Part shown: positions 20,045-29,133 of the stretch, in pieces | How positions within the stretch are numbered: the stretch's first letter is position 1 | How the letters are laid out: every line of letters starts with the position of its first letter | Origin: Candidatus Reconcilbacillus cellulovorans | Lineage (GTDB): Bacteria; Bacillota; Bacilli; Paenibacillales; Reconciliibacillaceae | Assembly (NCBI GenBank): GCA_002507565.1 | Contig: MOXJ01000016.1 | Span: forward strand, 1 to 59,249 | Reading direction: 5' to 3' | Length of the DNA: 59,249 nt | Program-made: the position numbers and the translations under genes | The notes under the pieces: model-generated | The model's input: the letters and a program-made list of their open reading frames with translations, nothing else | Database searches by the model: none | Told to the model about the DNA's origin: nothing

Positions 20045-20073
20045 ATGTTAGCAAAAAAAAAGAGGCTTGTCAA
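20045..20073 (-). promoter_or_regulatory. Sigma-A promoter of glyQS
   Basis: Minus strand: consensus TTGACA (-35, 20068-20073), 17-nt spacer containing nine T residues, TAACAT (-10, 20045-20050). The -35 box contains the recO stop codon. Confidence 0.7.
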
Positions 20074-20870
20074 CGAAGCAAGTTTTCCAACAAAACCCAA
20101 GAATTCGCCCTTAAGTCCGCCTGTTCCTCAAAATACCTCCGAAGCACCTCGCGTAGCGTCCGCTCGGTTTCCGGCCGGACCTCGACCCGACCGAGCCGGC
20201 GAAGATCGACGCCGCCGAGCAGCCTAAGCAGCCGCAGCGCGGAAGCATTCAACGGCACGACCCCGCCGGCGGCCCAGTCCGCCCTCGCGGAAAAACCGCC
20301 GCCGCTCCTTGCGGACGGCATGCCGGCCTGCCGGTCCGCGCACGCGGAACAGAACAGCCCGCCAAGCCTCGGCGCGAACAGAAACGGCCCTTCCTGCCGG
20401 CCGCATTCGACGCATGCATCCAGCACGGGCCGATATCCGCCGAGGCCGAGCAACTTCAGCTCCAACGCGTGCATGAGCACGAGCGGGTCTTTGCCCTCGT
20501 CCATCGCGGCAAGCCCCGCCTTCAACTGGTCGTAAAACTCAGGCTGCGGCTCGCCGTCGGCCAACATGCGGTCCGTCAGCTCCATCACATACGCGGCGAT
20601 TGCGGTCAACAGCAAATCTTCGCGAAGCCGCCGGAACACGCGCTCGATTTCCGCGTGATGGAGCGTTCCGAGCGACGATCCGAACCGCGAAAAGGAATAA
20701 AAACCGCACACGAGCGGCTGGCAGGCGGCGGTCAGCCTGCCGCGCGGTTTGCCGGCTCCGCGCGCGACGAGACCGATTTTGCCCGCTTCGCGCGTGAGCA
20801 ACGTCACGATTTTGTGGCCTTCCCCATACTCCGCCGCCCGGAGCACTAACGCTTCCGTTCTGCCGCGCAT
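20070..20870 (-). CDS. recO: DNA repair protein RecO
   Basis: Recombination mediator of the RecFOR pathway that loads RecA on SSB-coated DNA. 266 residues: the N-terminal OB-fold begins [39 protein letters not shown]; a zinc motif CVECG ... FCSACAD lies at about 152-175; the C-terminus is helical. It lies 7 nt downstream of yqzL, in the conserved era-yqzL-recO order. The stop codon is within the -35 box of the next promoter. Confidence 0.93.
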   Translation of the reverse strand: MRGRTEALVLRAAEYGEGHKIVTLLTREAGKIGLVARGAGKPRGRLTAACQPLVCGFYSFSRFGSSLGTLHHAEIERVFRRLREDLLLTAIAAYVMELTDRMLADGEPQPEFYDQLKAGLAAMDEGKDPLVLMHALELKLLGLGGYRPVLDACVECGRQEGPFLFAPRLGGLFCSACADRQAGMPSARSGGGFSARADWAAGGVVPLNASALRLLRLLGGVDLRRLGRVEVRPETERTLREVLRRYFEEQADLRANSWVLLENLLR

Positions 20871-20877
20871 CGGATCT

Positions 20878-21024
20878 TCATCCGTTTCCCGATCTCCCGT
20901 GTTGCTCTCCGTCTTTTTCTTGCGAGTCTTTCCGTCGCTCGGCCTGTCGGCTCACTTCCCGGTAGAGCAAATAAGACTCAACGCCCCCGGTCATTTCAAA
21001 TATTTTCCACGAAAAGTCCCGCAT
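20878..21024 (-). CDS. yqzL: YqzL family small protein
   Basis: A 48-residue protein, MRDFSWKIFEMTGGVESYLLYREV followed by a charged tail; the MxDFxWKxFxxTGxxxxYLLxxE pattern is that of YqzL, normally encoded between era and recO as here. I start at ATG 21024 with GGGAGGT 8 nt upstream. A longer in-frame ORF to 21183 overlaps era and is not supported. Function unknown. Confidence 0.8.
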   Translation of the reverse strand: MRDFSWKIFEMTGGVESYLLYREVSRQAERRKDSQEKDGEQHGRSGNG

Positions 21025-21104
21025 CGGCGCGAACCTCCCGGAATGATACGCGGCATCCGATACGTAGCATGAACGGGCGGGCGGCCCCTCATGCGATGCA
21101 ACTG

Positions 21105-21998
21105 TTACCTCGCCTCCGGCCGATACCCGAACGATCGCAACGCCGCTTCCGAATTGCGCCAATCCTTTTTCACTTTCACCCATAGGTCGAGAAACATCTT
21201 CGAACCGAACAGCTGTTCCATTTCCAACCGCGCCAGGCGACCGATCTCTTTCAGCATCGCTCCGCCTTTGCCGATCAGAATCCCTTTCTGCGACTCGCGT
21301 TCCGTGTAGATCGTCGCCCGAACGACGACGACACCGTTTTCGCCGGTCTTCATTTCCTCGACAACGACGGCGATCGAATGAGGAACTTCCTCCCGCGTCA
21401 GGTGGAGTACTTTTTCCCGAATCAGTTCAGCGCAGACGAACGATTCCGGATGGTCGGTCACATGGCCGGGGGGATAATAAAGCGGTCCCTCCGGTAAATA
21501 CGATGTCATGAGCTCTAACAGCCGGTCGACGTTCGTCCCTTCGAGCGCCGAAATCGGCACGATTTCCGCGAATTCGTGCAGGCGGCGATATCGGTCGATC
21601 AACGGCAAACATTCTTCTTTCTTGATTTTGTCGATTTTGTTGATCAAGAGAAAAATCGGCGTGTGGACGCCCCGCAACAAGTCCAATACATATTTTTCGC
21701 CGGGGTCGTCCGGATCGGTCGCGTCGACGAGCCAGAGCACGAGATCGACGCCTTCCAGCGCCCCGACGGCCGTCCGGACCATGAAATCACCGAGCTTCGA
21801 CTTCGGCTTGTGCAGACCGGGCGTGTCGAGAAATACGATCTGGGCCGTGTCGGTCGTGTAGACGCCCTGAATTTTGTTGCGGGTCGTCTGCGGTTTGTCC
21901 GACATGATGGCGATTTTTCGGCCGAGCACGCGGTTGAGCAGCGTCGACTTGCCGACGTTCGGACGGCCGATGATCGCCGCAAAGCCGGATTTGAACAC
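21105..21998 (-). CDS. era: GTPase Era
   Basis: Ribosome-assembly GTPase that binds 16S rRNA near its 3' end. 297 residues: G1 GRPNVGKS (11-18), TPGLHKPKSKLG switch region, NKIDK (G4), SALEG (G5), and a C-terminal KH domain with GILIGKGGAMLKEIGRLAR. The GTG start at 21998 has AAGGAG 11 nt upstream. It is preceded by cdd and followed by yqzL-recO. Confidence 0.96.
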   Translation of the reverse strand: MFKSGFAAIIGRPNVGKSTLLNRVLGRKIAIMSDKPQTTRNKIQGVYTTDTAQIVFLDTPGLHKPKSKLGDFMVRTAVGALEGVDLVLWLVDATDPDDPGEKYVLDLLRGVHTPIFLLINKIDKIKKEECLPLIDRYRRLHEFAEIVPISALEGTNVDRLLELMTSYLPEGPLYYPPGHVTDHPESFVCAELIREKVLHLTREEVPHSIAVVVEEMKTGENGVVVVRATIYTERESQKGILIGKGGAMLKEIGRLARLEMEQLFGSKMFLDLWVKVKKDWRNSEAALRSFGYRPEAR

Positions 21999-22027
21999 GC
22001 GCGGACCATCTCCTTAAGATTCTTGAG

Positions 22028-22474
22028 TTACGTACTCCGATCAAGCCGGAACGCCGCCGGCAACAGCTCGTCTACCGTCGTCAGCCGAAAGCGGCCGTCG
22101 GCAGCGACGAGCACGACCGGCATGTCCGGCCGGCAAAGTTCCGCCATCACCTGTCTGCAAACCCCGCACGGCGTGATCGGCTCTGGCGTGTCGCCCGCGA
22201 CGGCCATAGCACGGAACGAAAGCGGCGCATGGCCGAAGGCGATCGCGGCGAACAGCGCCGTGCGTTCGGCGCAGCAAGTCGGACTATAGGCGGCGTTTTC
22301 CACGTTGCAGCCCGGCACGATCGAGCCGTCGGCGCAGGCGACGGCGCAACCGACGCGAAACCGCGAATACGGCGCATAAGCGCGGCCCGCCGCCTCCCGC
22401 GCGGCCGCGATCAACCGTCCGAGCTCGTCGTCGTTCAATCCGAAGCCGAATTCGGACCGGTCGGATTGCGTCAT
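22028..22474 (-). CDS. cdd: Cytidine deaminase
   Basis: Zinc hydrolase converting (deoxy)cytidine to (deoxy)uridine in pyrimidine salvage. 148 residues. Zinc and proton-transfer residues: C68-A-E70 in SPTCCAERTALF and the C103/C106 pair in TPCGVCRQ. The substrate-binding FRVGCAV and GCNVENAAYS blocks are present. The ATG at 22472-22474 overlaps the dgkA TGA (ATGA), so translation is coupled. The N-terminus is about 10 residues longer than the shortest Bacillus enzymes. Confidence 0.94.
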   Translation of the reverse strand: MTQSDRSEFGFGLNDDELGRLIAAAREAAGRAYAPYSRFRVGCAVACADGSIVPGCNVENAAYSPTCCAERTALFAAIAFGHAPLSFRAMAVAGDTPEPITPCGVCRQVMAELCRPDMPVVLVAADGRFRLTTVDELLPAAFRLDRST

Positions 22475-22845
22475 CCGAATCCCATCCTTTCGGCAAGCGG
22501 CGGCCCGAATACGACGAGTCCGACCGCGGCCGCCGTCGCCGCTGCGATGAGTACGGCGCCCGCGGCGGCATCCTTGGCGAATTTCGCCAAAGGATGGCGT
22601 TCCGGCATCACCAGATCGACCGTCTTTTCTACAGCCGTGTTCATCAATTCCATCGCGACGACGAAGCCGATGCACAGCAGCACGAGCGCCAGCCGGACGC
22701 CGCCGACGCCGAGCCAGCCCGCAAGCATCAGGACGACCGCCGCCGACGCCGCGTGAATCCGCATATGGCGCTCCGCCCGGACGGCCGCGATGACGCCGCG
22801 GCACGCCCATCCGAGACTCCGCCGAAATGTCCGCCAGCCTTCCAT
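22471..22845 (-). CDS. dgkA: Undecaprenol/diacylglycerol kinase (DgkA family)
   Basis: Small membrane lipid kinase of 124 residues; in Gram-positives the family phosphorylates undecaprenol. Three membrane helices. The conserved catalytic motif is VVAMELMNTAVEKTVDLV with its two glutamates; AERHMRIHAASA marks helix 1. Start ATG 22845 with GGAGG 4 nt upstream. It sits between ybeY and cdd as in Bacillus. Confidence 0.9.
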   Translation of the reverse strand: MEGWRTFRRSLGWACRGVIAAVRAERHMRIHAASAAVVLMLAGWLGVGGVRLALVLLCIGFVVAMELMNTAVEKTVDLVMPERHPLAKFAKDAAAGAVLIAAATAAAVGLVVFGPPLAERMGFG

Positions 22846-22908
22846 CGATCCTCCGCTCCACCGTAAGCGCCGCCGCCCCGCGCCGCCCCGTCCGGCAGCG
22901 CCGGTCGG

Positions 22909-23388
22909 TTAGCGGAACAAGCCCGCCTTCGTCAGGACGGCCTCCTGACGGGCGAACATGTCGCGTTCCGAGGCTTCCGTGTCGTGATCATATCCGAACA
23001 GATGCAGAAGGCCGTGGACGAACAAAAACCCGAGCTCGCGCTCGACGGAATGCCCGTATTCCCGCGCCTGCTCGATCGCCCGCGGCACCGAAATGACGAT
23101 GTCGCCGAAATGCGGCGGCGGTCCGTCGCCGTCGTCGGACCCGTCTTCCGCCGCCTCTTCCGGATCCATCAGCGGAAACGACAACACGTCGGTCGGCCGG
23201 TCGACGCCGCGGTACTCGCGGTTAAGCCGCCGGATCTGTTCGTCGTCGGTCAGCGTCAGCGACACCTCGCCGCGCGTATAACCTTCCGCCTCGGCCGCAA
23301 GCGCGAGCAGCCGCTCGAACGACGCGATCCATTCAGGCCGAACCGGCACTTCGTTTTGCTGGTTGATCCACTCGAGCGTCAACGACAT
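22909..23388 (-). CDS. ybeY: Endoribonuclease/rRNA maturation factor YbeY
   Basis: Metal-dependent RNase involved in 16S rRNA 3' maturation and ribosome quality control. 159 residues from MSLTLEWINQQNEVPV. The zinc motif H-x3-H-x5-H is visible in FVHGLLHLFGYDHDTEASE, and the fold marker NREYRGVDRPTDVLSFPLMD is present. An acidic insert (EDGSDDGDGPPP) lies before FGDIVIS. ATG 23388 has AAGGAG 10 nt upstream and lies inside the pgpH 3' end (56-nt same-strand overlap). Confidence 0.93.
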   Translation of the reverse strand: MSLTLEWINQQNEVPVRPEWIASFERLLALAAEAEGYTRGEVSLTLTDDEQIRRLNREYRGVDRPTDVLSFPLMDPEEAAEDGSDDGDGPPPHFGDIVISVPRAIEQAREYGHSVERELGFLFVHGLLHLFGYDHDTEASERDMFARQEAVLTKAGLFR

Positions 23389-25615
23389 GCGCGCCGGCTC
23401 CTTCCTTCGTGGCTTCGTCCGCTGTTTTTTCGGCCGTCCCACTCTCGGCGGGATACTCGATCCGCGAATGAAACAGCCCGAGCAGCGTCTCTTTCAGCGA
23501 CTGCGCGACGATCTCCAGTTCGCGCAGCGTAAGGTCGCATTCGTTGAATTGGCCGTCGTCGAGGCGTTCCTTGACGATGCGGCGGACGAGCCGGTCGATC
23601 TCGTCGGCCGTCGGATGTTTCAGCGAACGCGTCGCCGCCTCGACACAGTCGGCGATGCCGACAATCGCCGCTTCCTTCGACTGCGCTTTCGGGCCGGGAT
23701 AGCGGTATTCCGCCTCGTCGACGTCCGCATGCGGTTGATTCGACCGCGCCTTGTGGTAAAAATATTTCAGCAGCGACGTCCCGTGGTGCTGTTCCGCGAT
23801 GTCCCGGATCGGCTTCGGGATCCGATGCGCTTTCAGCATCTCGACGCCGTCGCGGACGTGCGCGATGATGATCGACTTGCTGAGCGCCGGGTCCAGTCTG
23901 TCGTGCGGATTGTCGCCGCCGGAGATGTTCTCGATGAAATACTGCGGCCGCTTCGTCTTGCCGACGTCGTGGTAAAAGGCGCCGACGCGGCAAAGCAGAC
24001 CGTTGGCGCCGATCGCCTCCGCCGCCGCTTCCGCCAGGTTGCCGACCACGACGCTGTGATGGTACGTGCCCGGCGTCTCCGTCAACAGTTTGCGCAGAAG
24101 CGGATGGTTCGGATTCGAAAGTTCCAGCAGCTTGAGCGGCGACAGCATGCCGAACACGGCTTCGAAAAACGGCAGCACGCCGACGACGAGCACCGACGTC
24201 AAAAGCCCGCCGGCCACGGCGAACAACAGCGGGAACAGCACGGAACGGATCGGATTGAACGACTCGGCGTCCCACTGTTGGGATTCTAGAAGCAGCAACC
24301 CGCCGACTGCCGCCGCCGAAACGAGCGACACGAGCATGCCGGCGCGGACGACCATCGTCCTTTGCCCGGCACGCTGCACTGCAAAAACGGCCGCCAGGGA
24401 AGCCGACAGGGCGACGAATCCGAAGCGGAAATCGAACAACGCCCCGCCGCCGATGTTGAACACGACGCTCGCCGCGATCGCGAACCAGACGGCGGCGGCG
24501 ATCGCTAGGGCGGAGTCGAGCAGCACCGCGACCAGCATCGCACCCGTGGCGACGGGCGCCAAAAACGCGATCCACGGGTCGTCCGGCGTCTGGACGACGG
24601 CGACAAGCCGCATCAGAAACAAGTTGAACCCGACGATCAACAGCAGCATCAGCCGCTGCGCGTTGTCCATCGGCACGGATCGAATGCGGATCGCCCAAAA
24701 CAGAAGCGCCGCCAAAAGGCCGACCCACAACAGCAAGCCGGCATAAGGGCGCAAATCCGTCTTTTCTTTCAAAACGCCTTCGTGTTTCAGCCATTCGAAA
24801 ACGTCCTCGCCGACGACTTCTCCTTCCCGCACGAGCACCTGACCGCGCGCCACCGTCACCGGCTTGACCGCCTCTCTCGCCCGCTGCCGCGCTTCTTCCG
24901 TCTTCGCCGCGTCGTAAAACTTGTTCGGCGTAATCGCGAACCGAACGATCTCTTGCACGATTTCGCGGTGAATGCTTTTCGGCAGGTCGGACTGGTTGAC
25001 GAGCTCCGCCACGCGGATGCGTGCCGACTGAGCGTCGAAAATCTGCTCGACGTTAAGCCTTGCCGCCAGATCAATGGCGACCGGCCGCATGACGGCCAAG
25101 TCTTCCGGCGTAAGCGACGGCAACTTGAAATAAATATGGGCGGGAATCCGATACGCCTGTTCCTTCAGCTGTTTTTTGACTTCCTCGATGAGCGGCCCGC
25201 TGTAGCCGCCCGTTTCGGTAAGCGCGAGGACCGTCCGGTCCACAAATTCGTTGTAAAGCTTCGGCCATTCGGTCTGATAAACGCTCGCTTTGTCGGACGG
25301 CCGCAAGCCGGTATCGGCGTTGATCTGTTCCAGCATGTCGAACAGCCGGTCGACCAGCTGCTCGTTGCGGACGGCGACCGCCGTATATACCGGTTGGACC
25401 TGCTCGGCCGCCTCTTGCTGCGCCTTGCGCGTCGCGATCTCGTCGACGATCTGGCGCGGAGCGCGGATCGTCCGGTCGCTCGGCTCTCCCGGCTCCAGCT
25501 GGTAGGAAGGCGGAACAAGCCGGTCGACGAGCGAGACGAACAGCAGCGCAACTAGGAACAATTCGAGCGCCGCACGGATGAACGGGTTCTGCTTCCATCT
25601 CGACCATCCCGGCAT
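23333..25615 (-). CDS. pgpH: 7TM-HD cyclic-di-AMP phosphodiesterase PgpH
   Basis: Membrane phosphodiesterase of the YqfF/PgpH family, which hydrolyses c-di-AMP. 760 residues: an N-terminal membrane segment (about 12-30), an extracytoplasmic 7TMR-HDED domain (about 40-300), seven membrane helices (about 300-480), then a cytosolic HD domain with YHHSVVVGNLAE, FYHDVGKTKRPQYF and IIIAHVRDGVEM. The C-terminal tail is hydrophilic and overlaps ybeY by 56 nt. It is 6 nt from phoH. Confidence 0.92.
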   Translation of the reverse strand: MPGWSRWKQNPFIRAALELFLVALLFVSLVDRLVPPSYQLEPGEPSDRTIRAPRQIVDEIATRKAQQEAAEQVQPVYTAVAVRNEQLVDRLFDMLEQINADTGLRPSDKASVYQTEWPKLYNEFVDRTVLALTETGGYSGPLIEEVKKQLKEQAYRIPAHIYFKLPSLTPEDLAVMRPVAIDLAARLNVEQIFDAQSARIRVAELVNQSDLPKSIHREIVQEIVRFAITPNKFYDAAKTEEARQRAREAVKPVTVARGQVLVREGEVVGEDVFEWLKHEGVLKEKTDLRPYAGLLLWVGLLAALLFWAIRIRSVPMDNAQRLMLLLIVGFNLFLMRLVAVVQTPDDPWIAFLAPVATGAMLVAVLLDSALAIAAAVWFAIAASVVFNIGGGALFDFRFGFVALSASLAAVFAVQRAGQRTMVVRAGMLVSLVSAAAVGGLLLLESQQWDAESFNPIRSVLFPLLFAVAGGLLTSVLVVGVLPFFEAVFGMLSPLKLLELSNPNHPLLRKLLTETPGTYHHSVVVGNLAEAAAEAIGANGLLCRVGAFYHDVGKTKRPQYFIENISGGDNPHDRLDPALSKSIIIAHVRDGVEMLKAHRIPKPIRDIAEQHHGTSLLKYFYHKARSNQPHADVDEAEYRYPGPKAQSKEAAIVGIADCVEAATRSLKHPTADEIDRLVRRIVKERLDDGQFNECDLTLRELEIVAQSLKETLLGLFHSRIEYPAESGTAEKTADEATKEGAGAHVVDARVDQPAKRSAGSA

Positions 25616-25621
25616 GTCGGT

Positions 25622-26629
25622 TCATTCCCCGCTTTCCGGCGCCGCCGGCCGTTTCCGTCTACCCTCGCGTTCGTACGCTTCGATAATTTTTTGCACGACC
25701 GAATGCCGCACGACGTCGCGTTCCGTCAAATGAACGATGCCGATCTCTTCGATGCCGCGCAACACCCGTTCCGCCTCGACGAGGCCGGATTGCTTGCCGC
25801 GCGGCAAGTCGATCTGGGTCACGTCTCCGGTAATGACCATCTTCGATCCGAATCCGAGGCGGGTTAAAAACATTTTCATTTGCTCCGGCGTAGTGTTCTG
25901 CGCCTCGTCGAGAATGACGAACGCGTCTTCCAGCGTTCGGCCGCGCATATAGGCGAGCGGAGCGATTTCGATGACGCCGCGCTCGAGCAATCTTCCCACC
26001 TGCTCGGCGCCCAGGACGTCGTGAAGCGCGTCGTAGAGCGGCCGCAAGTATGGATTGATCTTCTCCCGCAAGTCGCCCGGCAAAAAACCGAGGCTTTCGC
26101 CCGCCTCGACGGCCGGACGGGTCAGCACAATGCGTCGGACTTCACCTTTTTTCAGCGCGAGCACGGCCGACACGACGGCAAGATACGTCTTCCCCGTGCC
26201 GGCAGGTCCGATGGCGAACACGATCGTCTTGTCGCGGATTTCGGATACGTAACGCTGCTGGCCGATCGTACGGATGCGCACCGGTTTGCCGCGAAACGTC
26301 GTCGTCAAGAGACCGCTCAGAACGTCCAGCAGCCGGTCGGCTTCAAATTGCCTCGCCAACTCGGCGGCATAAGAGACGTCGCGCTCGGACAGCTCGTAAC
26401 CGCCGCGCACGAGCCGAAGCAGGACGTCGAACAGATGTTCCAGCCAATCGAGCTCCTCCTTCGGCCCCTGCAAGACGATCTCGTCATCGCGGAACCGAAT
26501 GCTGGCTTCGGTCAGCCGGTCAATCAGCTGCAGGTATTTGTCGCCCGGCCCGAGCAGCGCCTGTCCTTCCGCCGCGTTTTCCAGCGGGATGCGAAGCGAT
26601 TGCGCCTGTTGAGGCAAACTTTCGAACAC
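25622..26629 (-). CDS. phoH: PhoH family ATPase
   Basis: Cytosolic ATPase of the PhoH family. 335 residues: N-terminal KH-like segment, Walker A AIGPAGTGKTYLA (about 128-140), Walker B FVILDEAQNTT and GDVTQIDLPRG. The start is GTG 26629 (VFESLPQQ); an in-frame stop lies just upstream, so no earlier start is possible, and the ribosome site is weak (GAGG abutting). Located in the conserved yqfC-yqfD-phoH-pgpH-ybeY order. Confidence 0.93.
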   Translation of the reverse strand: MFESLPQQAQSLRIPLENAAEGQALLGPGDKYLQLIDRLTEASIRFRDDEIVLQGPKEELDWLEHLFDVLLRLVRGGYELSERDVSYAAELARQFEADRLLDVLSGLLTTTFRGKPVRIRTIGQQRYVSEIRDKTIVFAIGPAGTGKTYLAVVSAVLALKKGEVRRIVLTRPAVEAGESLGFLPGDLREKINPYLRPLYDALHDVLGAEQVGRLLERGVIEIAPLAYMRGRTLEDAFVILDEAQNTTPEQMKMFLTRLGFGSKMVITGDVTQIDLPRGKQSGLVEAERVLRGIEEIGIVHLTERDVVRHSVVQKIIEAYEREGRRKRPAAPESGE

Positions 26630-26671
26630 CTCGCGTGTTTACGCCGAACGCGGACGCGGCCGAGAGGGACG

Positions 26672-27901
26672 TCAGGACGACGCGCCGTTTTCGGCCGGCG
26701 CGATCGGCTGTTCCTGCGCGATGTCGATCTCGACTTCGACATGCGCTTTTAAATAAACTTTATCATTGTCCGCGCGCACTTGCAAAATGTTTTCGCGCAC
26801 AGGACCGATTTCTTCGCCGTATCGGAATTCGACGGCCTTGCGGATTTCCGCGCGCGCCGCTTCCATCGCCTGTTCCTGCGTCCAGACGATCGTCGCCGTA
26901 CGCGTACGGCGAACTTCCTGCCGCACGACGCCGAGCGGCGACACCCAGTCGCCCCACCTTAACGTGAACAGTCGCTCTTCGACTTTTTCCTCGCCCGATT
27001 TTGCCGTTCCGACGCCGGGCAGCCGGAAACGGCGATCGCCCCATGCGACGGCATATCGGACGGAAGTTCCGCCGGTATAGGTTCGGACCGTGCGCGCAAG
27101 CGGCACTTCGACCTCGACGATGTCCCACACAAGTCCTCGGACGGTTCCTTCCGCCGCGACAGCGATCTTCCGTTCATCCGTGCCGATCCATCCGGAAATG
27201 AGCACGTCCCCCTTGCGCACGAGCGCATGCGGGCGGACGACGGGACGCCCGGTCTCCGCAAAAATCGCCGTCACCTCGGCGTCCCGGCTTGCGACGAGAT
27301 GCCTCGGCCCCTTAACGGGCCGAGGTTCCGGCCGCTTCATCTCCACGACGCGGATCGTCGCGCGTGTTCCCCGCCACTCGACACCGATCCAGGACGCGTC
27401 CGGAATATAACGATACAGTTCGGCGGCCATCGTCTCCACGGGCGGCAATGAAAATTTCCACCGGTACGGCCGCAAACCGTACGTCTCCGCGGCCTTCAAC
27501 ACCTGTTCCGTCGTCAGGCGGCTTCCCTCGATCTCGACGTCGACATCCCAGACTATCTGGGAAAGAAGAAAGAAAACCGCCGTAAACATACAGGCGCCGA
27601 CCGCAAAAGACGCGTTGCGGCTTAATCGAGCCAGCCAGAACGGCCAGCCGTATTTGGCGCGAACGCGCATCCGACAGCCCGTCCGCTTCAGAAGCGGGCG
27701 AAGCCGTAAAGCGTCCCGGGTAGAAAGCCGAACCTCCAGGACGTCTTCGACGGCGCCGCCCCGCCGTTCGATTCGGCGGAACTTCGCTTGGCGGACGACG
27801 ATGTTCGCCGACCGCATCGCGTCGAGCATCGCGTCCGGCCGAAAACCCCGGATTTCGACGACGACCGTCCCCCGAAGCCGGTCCAACCATTCCGAAAACA
27901 C
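26672..27901 (-). CDS. yqfD: Sporulation protein YqfD
   Basis: A 409-residue membrane-anchored sporulation protein. The N-terminal cytosolic portion (FSEWLDRLRGTVVVEIRGF...) is followed by one membrane helix (about 93-115, FAVGACMFTAVFFLLSQIVWDV) and a large outside domain. The family's WIGVEWRGTRATIRVVE and GxxLVRKGDVLISG blocks are present. I start at GTG 27901 with GGAGGT 9 nt upstream rather than 27988. It follows yqfC; both are sigma-E dependent in B. subtilis. Confidence 0.88.
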   Translation of the reverse strand: MFSEWLDRLRGTVVVEIRGFRPDAMLDAMRSANIVVRQAKFRRIERRGGAVEDVLEVRLSTRDALRLRPLLKRTGCRMRVRAKYGWPFWLARLSRNASFAVGACMFTAVFFLLSQIVWDVDVEIEGSRLTTEQVLKAAETYGLRPYRWKFSLPPVETMAAELYRYIPDASWIGVEWRGTRATIRVVEMKRPEPRPVKGPRHLVASRDAEVTAIFAETGRPVVRPHALVRKGDVLISGWIGTDERKIAVAAEGTVRGLVWDIVEVEVPLARTVRTYTGGTSVRYAVAWGDRRFRLPGVGTAKSGEEKVEERLFTLRWGDWVSPLGVVRQEVRRTRTATIVWTQEQAMEAARAEIRKAVEFRYGEEIGPVRENILQVRADNDKVYLKAHVEVEIDIAQEQPIAPAENGASS

Positions 27902-27921
27902 GAACCTGGCACCTCCACCGG

Positions 27922-28209
27922 TTACGGACGTCGATGCCGAACCGTCACTTCCGCGAACTCGCCCTCGATCCAGACGTCGTCCGGCCACATTTCCCGAACG
28001 GCGAGACGGCGTCCGCGAATTTCAAGCGTTCCTTCCGACAGTTCCAGCTGCAACTCCTTGTCGGAAAACCGCCGTAAGCTCCCCGGCCGTTCCACGTGAA
28101 TCCGGCCGTTGCCGATCAGGGTGAGGCGGGACGCGCCCGTCGCGGCATCCGGGGGCACGTCTAACCACCCCGCAGCCCATCTCCCGATCGTCCGCGTCCA
28201 TCGGCGCAC
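27922..28209 (-). CDS. yqfC: Sporulation protein YqfC
   Basis: A 95-residue protein of the YqfC family: VPPDAATGASRLTLIGNGRIHVER, then LQLELSEGTLEIRGRRLAVREMWPDDVWIEGEF. GTG start at 28209 with AAGGAG 12 nt upstream. It heads the yqfC-yqfD-phoH unit and has a sigma-E-like promoter about 45 nt upstream. The family is tied to sporulation by regulation; its biochemical role is unknown. Confidence 0.87.
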   Translation of the reverse strand: MRRWTRTIGRWAAGWLDVPPDAATGASRLTLIGNGRIHVERPGSLRRFSDKELQLELSEGTLEIRGRRLAVREMWPDDVWIEGEFAEVTVRHRRP

Positions 28210-28253
28210 GGCGTCGTCCCGCTCCTTTACCGCGCAATTCTCCGGTCTTTACC

Positions 28254-28281
28254 ACCGTATTCGCGCCCCGACCGAAGTATG
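28254..28281 (-). promoter_or_regulatory. Sigma-E-like promoter of yqfC-yqfD
   Basis: Minus strand: CATACTT (28275-28281), 13 nt, AATACGGT (28254-28261), near the sigma-E pattern KMATATT-N13-14-CATACAHT. It is supported mainly by the known sigma-E control of yqfCD in B. subtilis. Confidence 0.45.
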
Positions 28282-28295
28282 ACGCGCGCACGTCC

Positions 28296-28339
28296 GACAA
28301 TAAAAGAAAAGACCCCCCGACATGCGATCGGGAGATCTT
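28296..28339 (-). terminator. Intrinsic terminator of rpsU-yqeY
   Basis: Minus strand 11-bp stem AGATCTCCCGA/TCGGGGGGTCT (28338-28310, two G-T pairs), loop TCGCATG, then TTTTCTTTTATT. It separates yqeY from the sporulation unit. Confidence 0.9.
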
Positions 28340-28356
28340 GCGACGCTTGGGTATGG

Positions 28357-28800
28357 TCAGGACAAACGCTCCTGGACGAGACGCTGGACATGCCTGCCGT
28401 CGGCCCGTCCTTTCACCTGCGGCATCAAGACCGCCATCACTTTGCCGATATCGGCTTTCGAGGAGGCTCCGGTATCGCGGATCGCCCGCTCGACGAGTTC
28501 CGTCAATTCTTCCTCGGAAAGCGGCCGGGGGAGATATTCCCGAATAACGGCGATTTCCTTGCGGATGTTGTCGGCGAGATCGGCACGCCCCCCGCGTTCG
28601 AAATCCTGGAGGGAGTCCTGGCGCAGCTTCAGTTCGCGGCTGAGCACCTCGACGGCTTCGTCCTCCCCGAGCGGCTTGCGTTTGTCGATTTCGGCGTTTT
28701 TAATCGCAGAGCGCAACATTCGGATGACGGACAGCCGGAACTTGTCCTGGTCTTTCATCGCCTGTTTCATGTCTTCGTTCAGACGTTCGACGATTCCCAT
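28357..28800 (-). CDS. yqeY: GatB/YqeY domain protein
   Basis: A 147-residue helical protein (MGIVERLNEDMKQAMKDQDK...), with the family's LRSAIKNAEIDKR and REYLPRPLSEEEL blocks and a C-terminal GKVMAVLMPQVKGRADGR. The domain matches the tRNA-binding tail of GatB, so a role around tRNA is plausible but unproven. ATG 28800 with GGAGGGTAGGAG upstream. It lies 32 nt after rpsU in the conserved pair. Confidence 0.92.
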   Translation of the reverse strand: MGIVERLNEDMKQAMKDQDKFRLSVIRMLRSAIKNAEIDKRKPLGEDEAVEVLSRELKLRQDSLQDFERGGRADLADNIRKEIAVIREYLPRPLSEEELTELVERAIRDTGASSKADIGKVMAVLMPQVKGRADGRHVQRLVQERLS

Positions 28801-28832
28801 TCCTGACTCCTACCCTCCCGGCGGTCCAGACC

Positions 28833-29009
28833 TTATGGTCTGCGCTTCTTGCGTGCCGCCTCGGATTTTTTCTTTCGCCTTACGCTCGGTTTGACGTAAT
28901 GTTCCCGCTTGCGGATCTCGGCGAGAACGCCGTCCTTGGCGATCGATCGTTTGAACCGCTTGAGTGCGGCGTCGATCGTCTCGTTTTTGTGCACTTTCGT
29001 TTCCGCCAC
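28833..29009 (-). CDS. rpsU: 30S ribosomal protein S21
   Basis: Small-subunit protein, 58 residues: [22 protein letters not shown] followed by the basic [19 protein letters not shown] tail. I choose GTG 29009 because GGAGGG lies 6 nt upstream and the length matches S21; the in-frame TTG at 29015 abuts that site. It has its own near-consensus promoter and leads into yqeY. Confidence 0.95.
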   Translation of the reverse strand: MAETKVHKNETIDAALKRFKRSIAKDGVLAEIRKREHYVKPSVRRKKKSEAARKKRRP

Positions 29010-29068
29010 CGCCAACCCTCCCCCCGACCGGCCGCCGGAACCAACGCGCCTGCATGATGATGGACTTA

Positions 29069-29097
29069 ATTATAGGCGATCGCGGAAACCGGGTCAA
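29069..29097 (-). promoter_or_regulatory. Sigma-A promoter of rpsU
   Basis: Minus strand: TTGACC (-35, 29092-29097), 17-nt spacer, TATAAT (-10, 29069-29074). It leaves a leader of about 50 nt. Confidence 0.85.
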
Positions 29098-29133
29098 CCC
29101 GGACGCGAAACCCCTCCGGCTTCCGCCGCTCGG

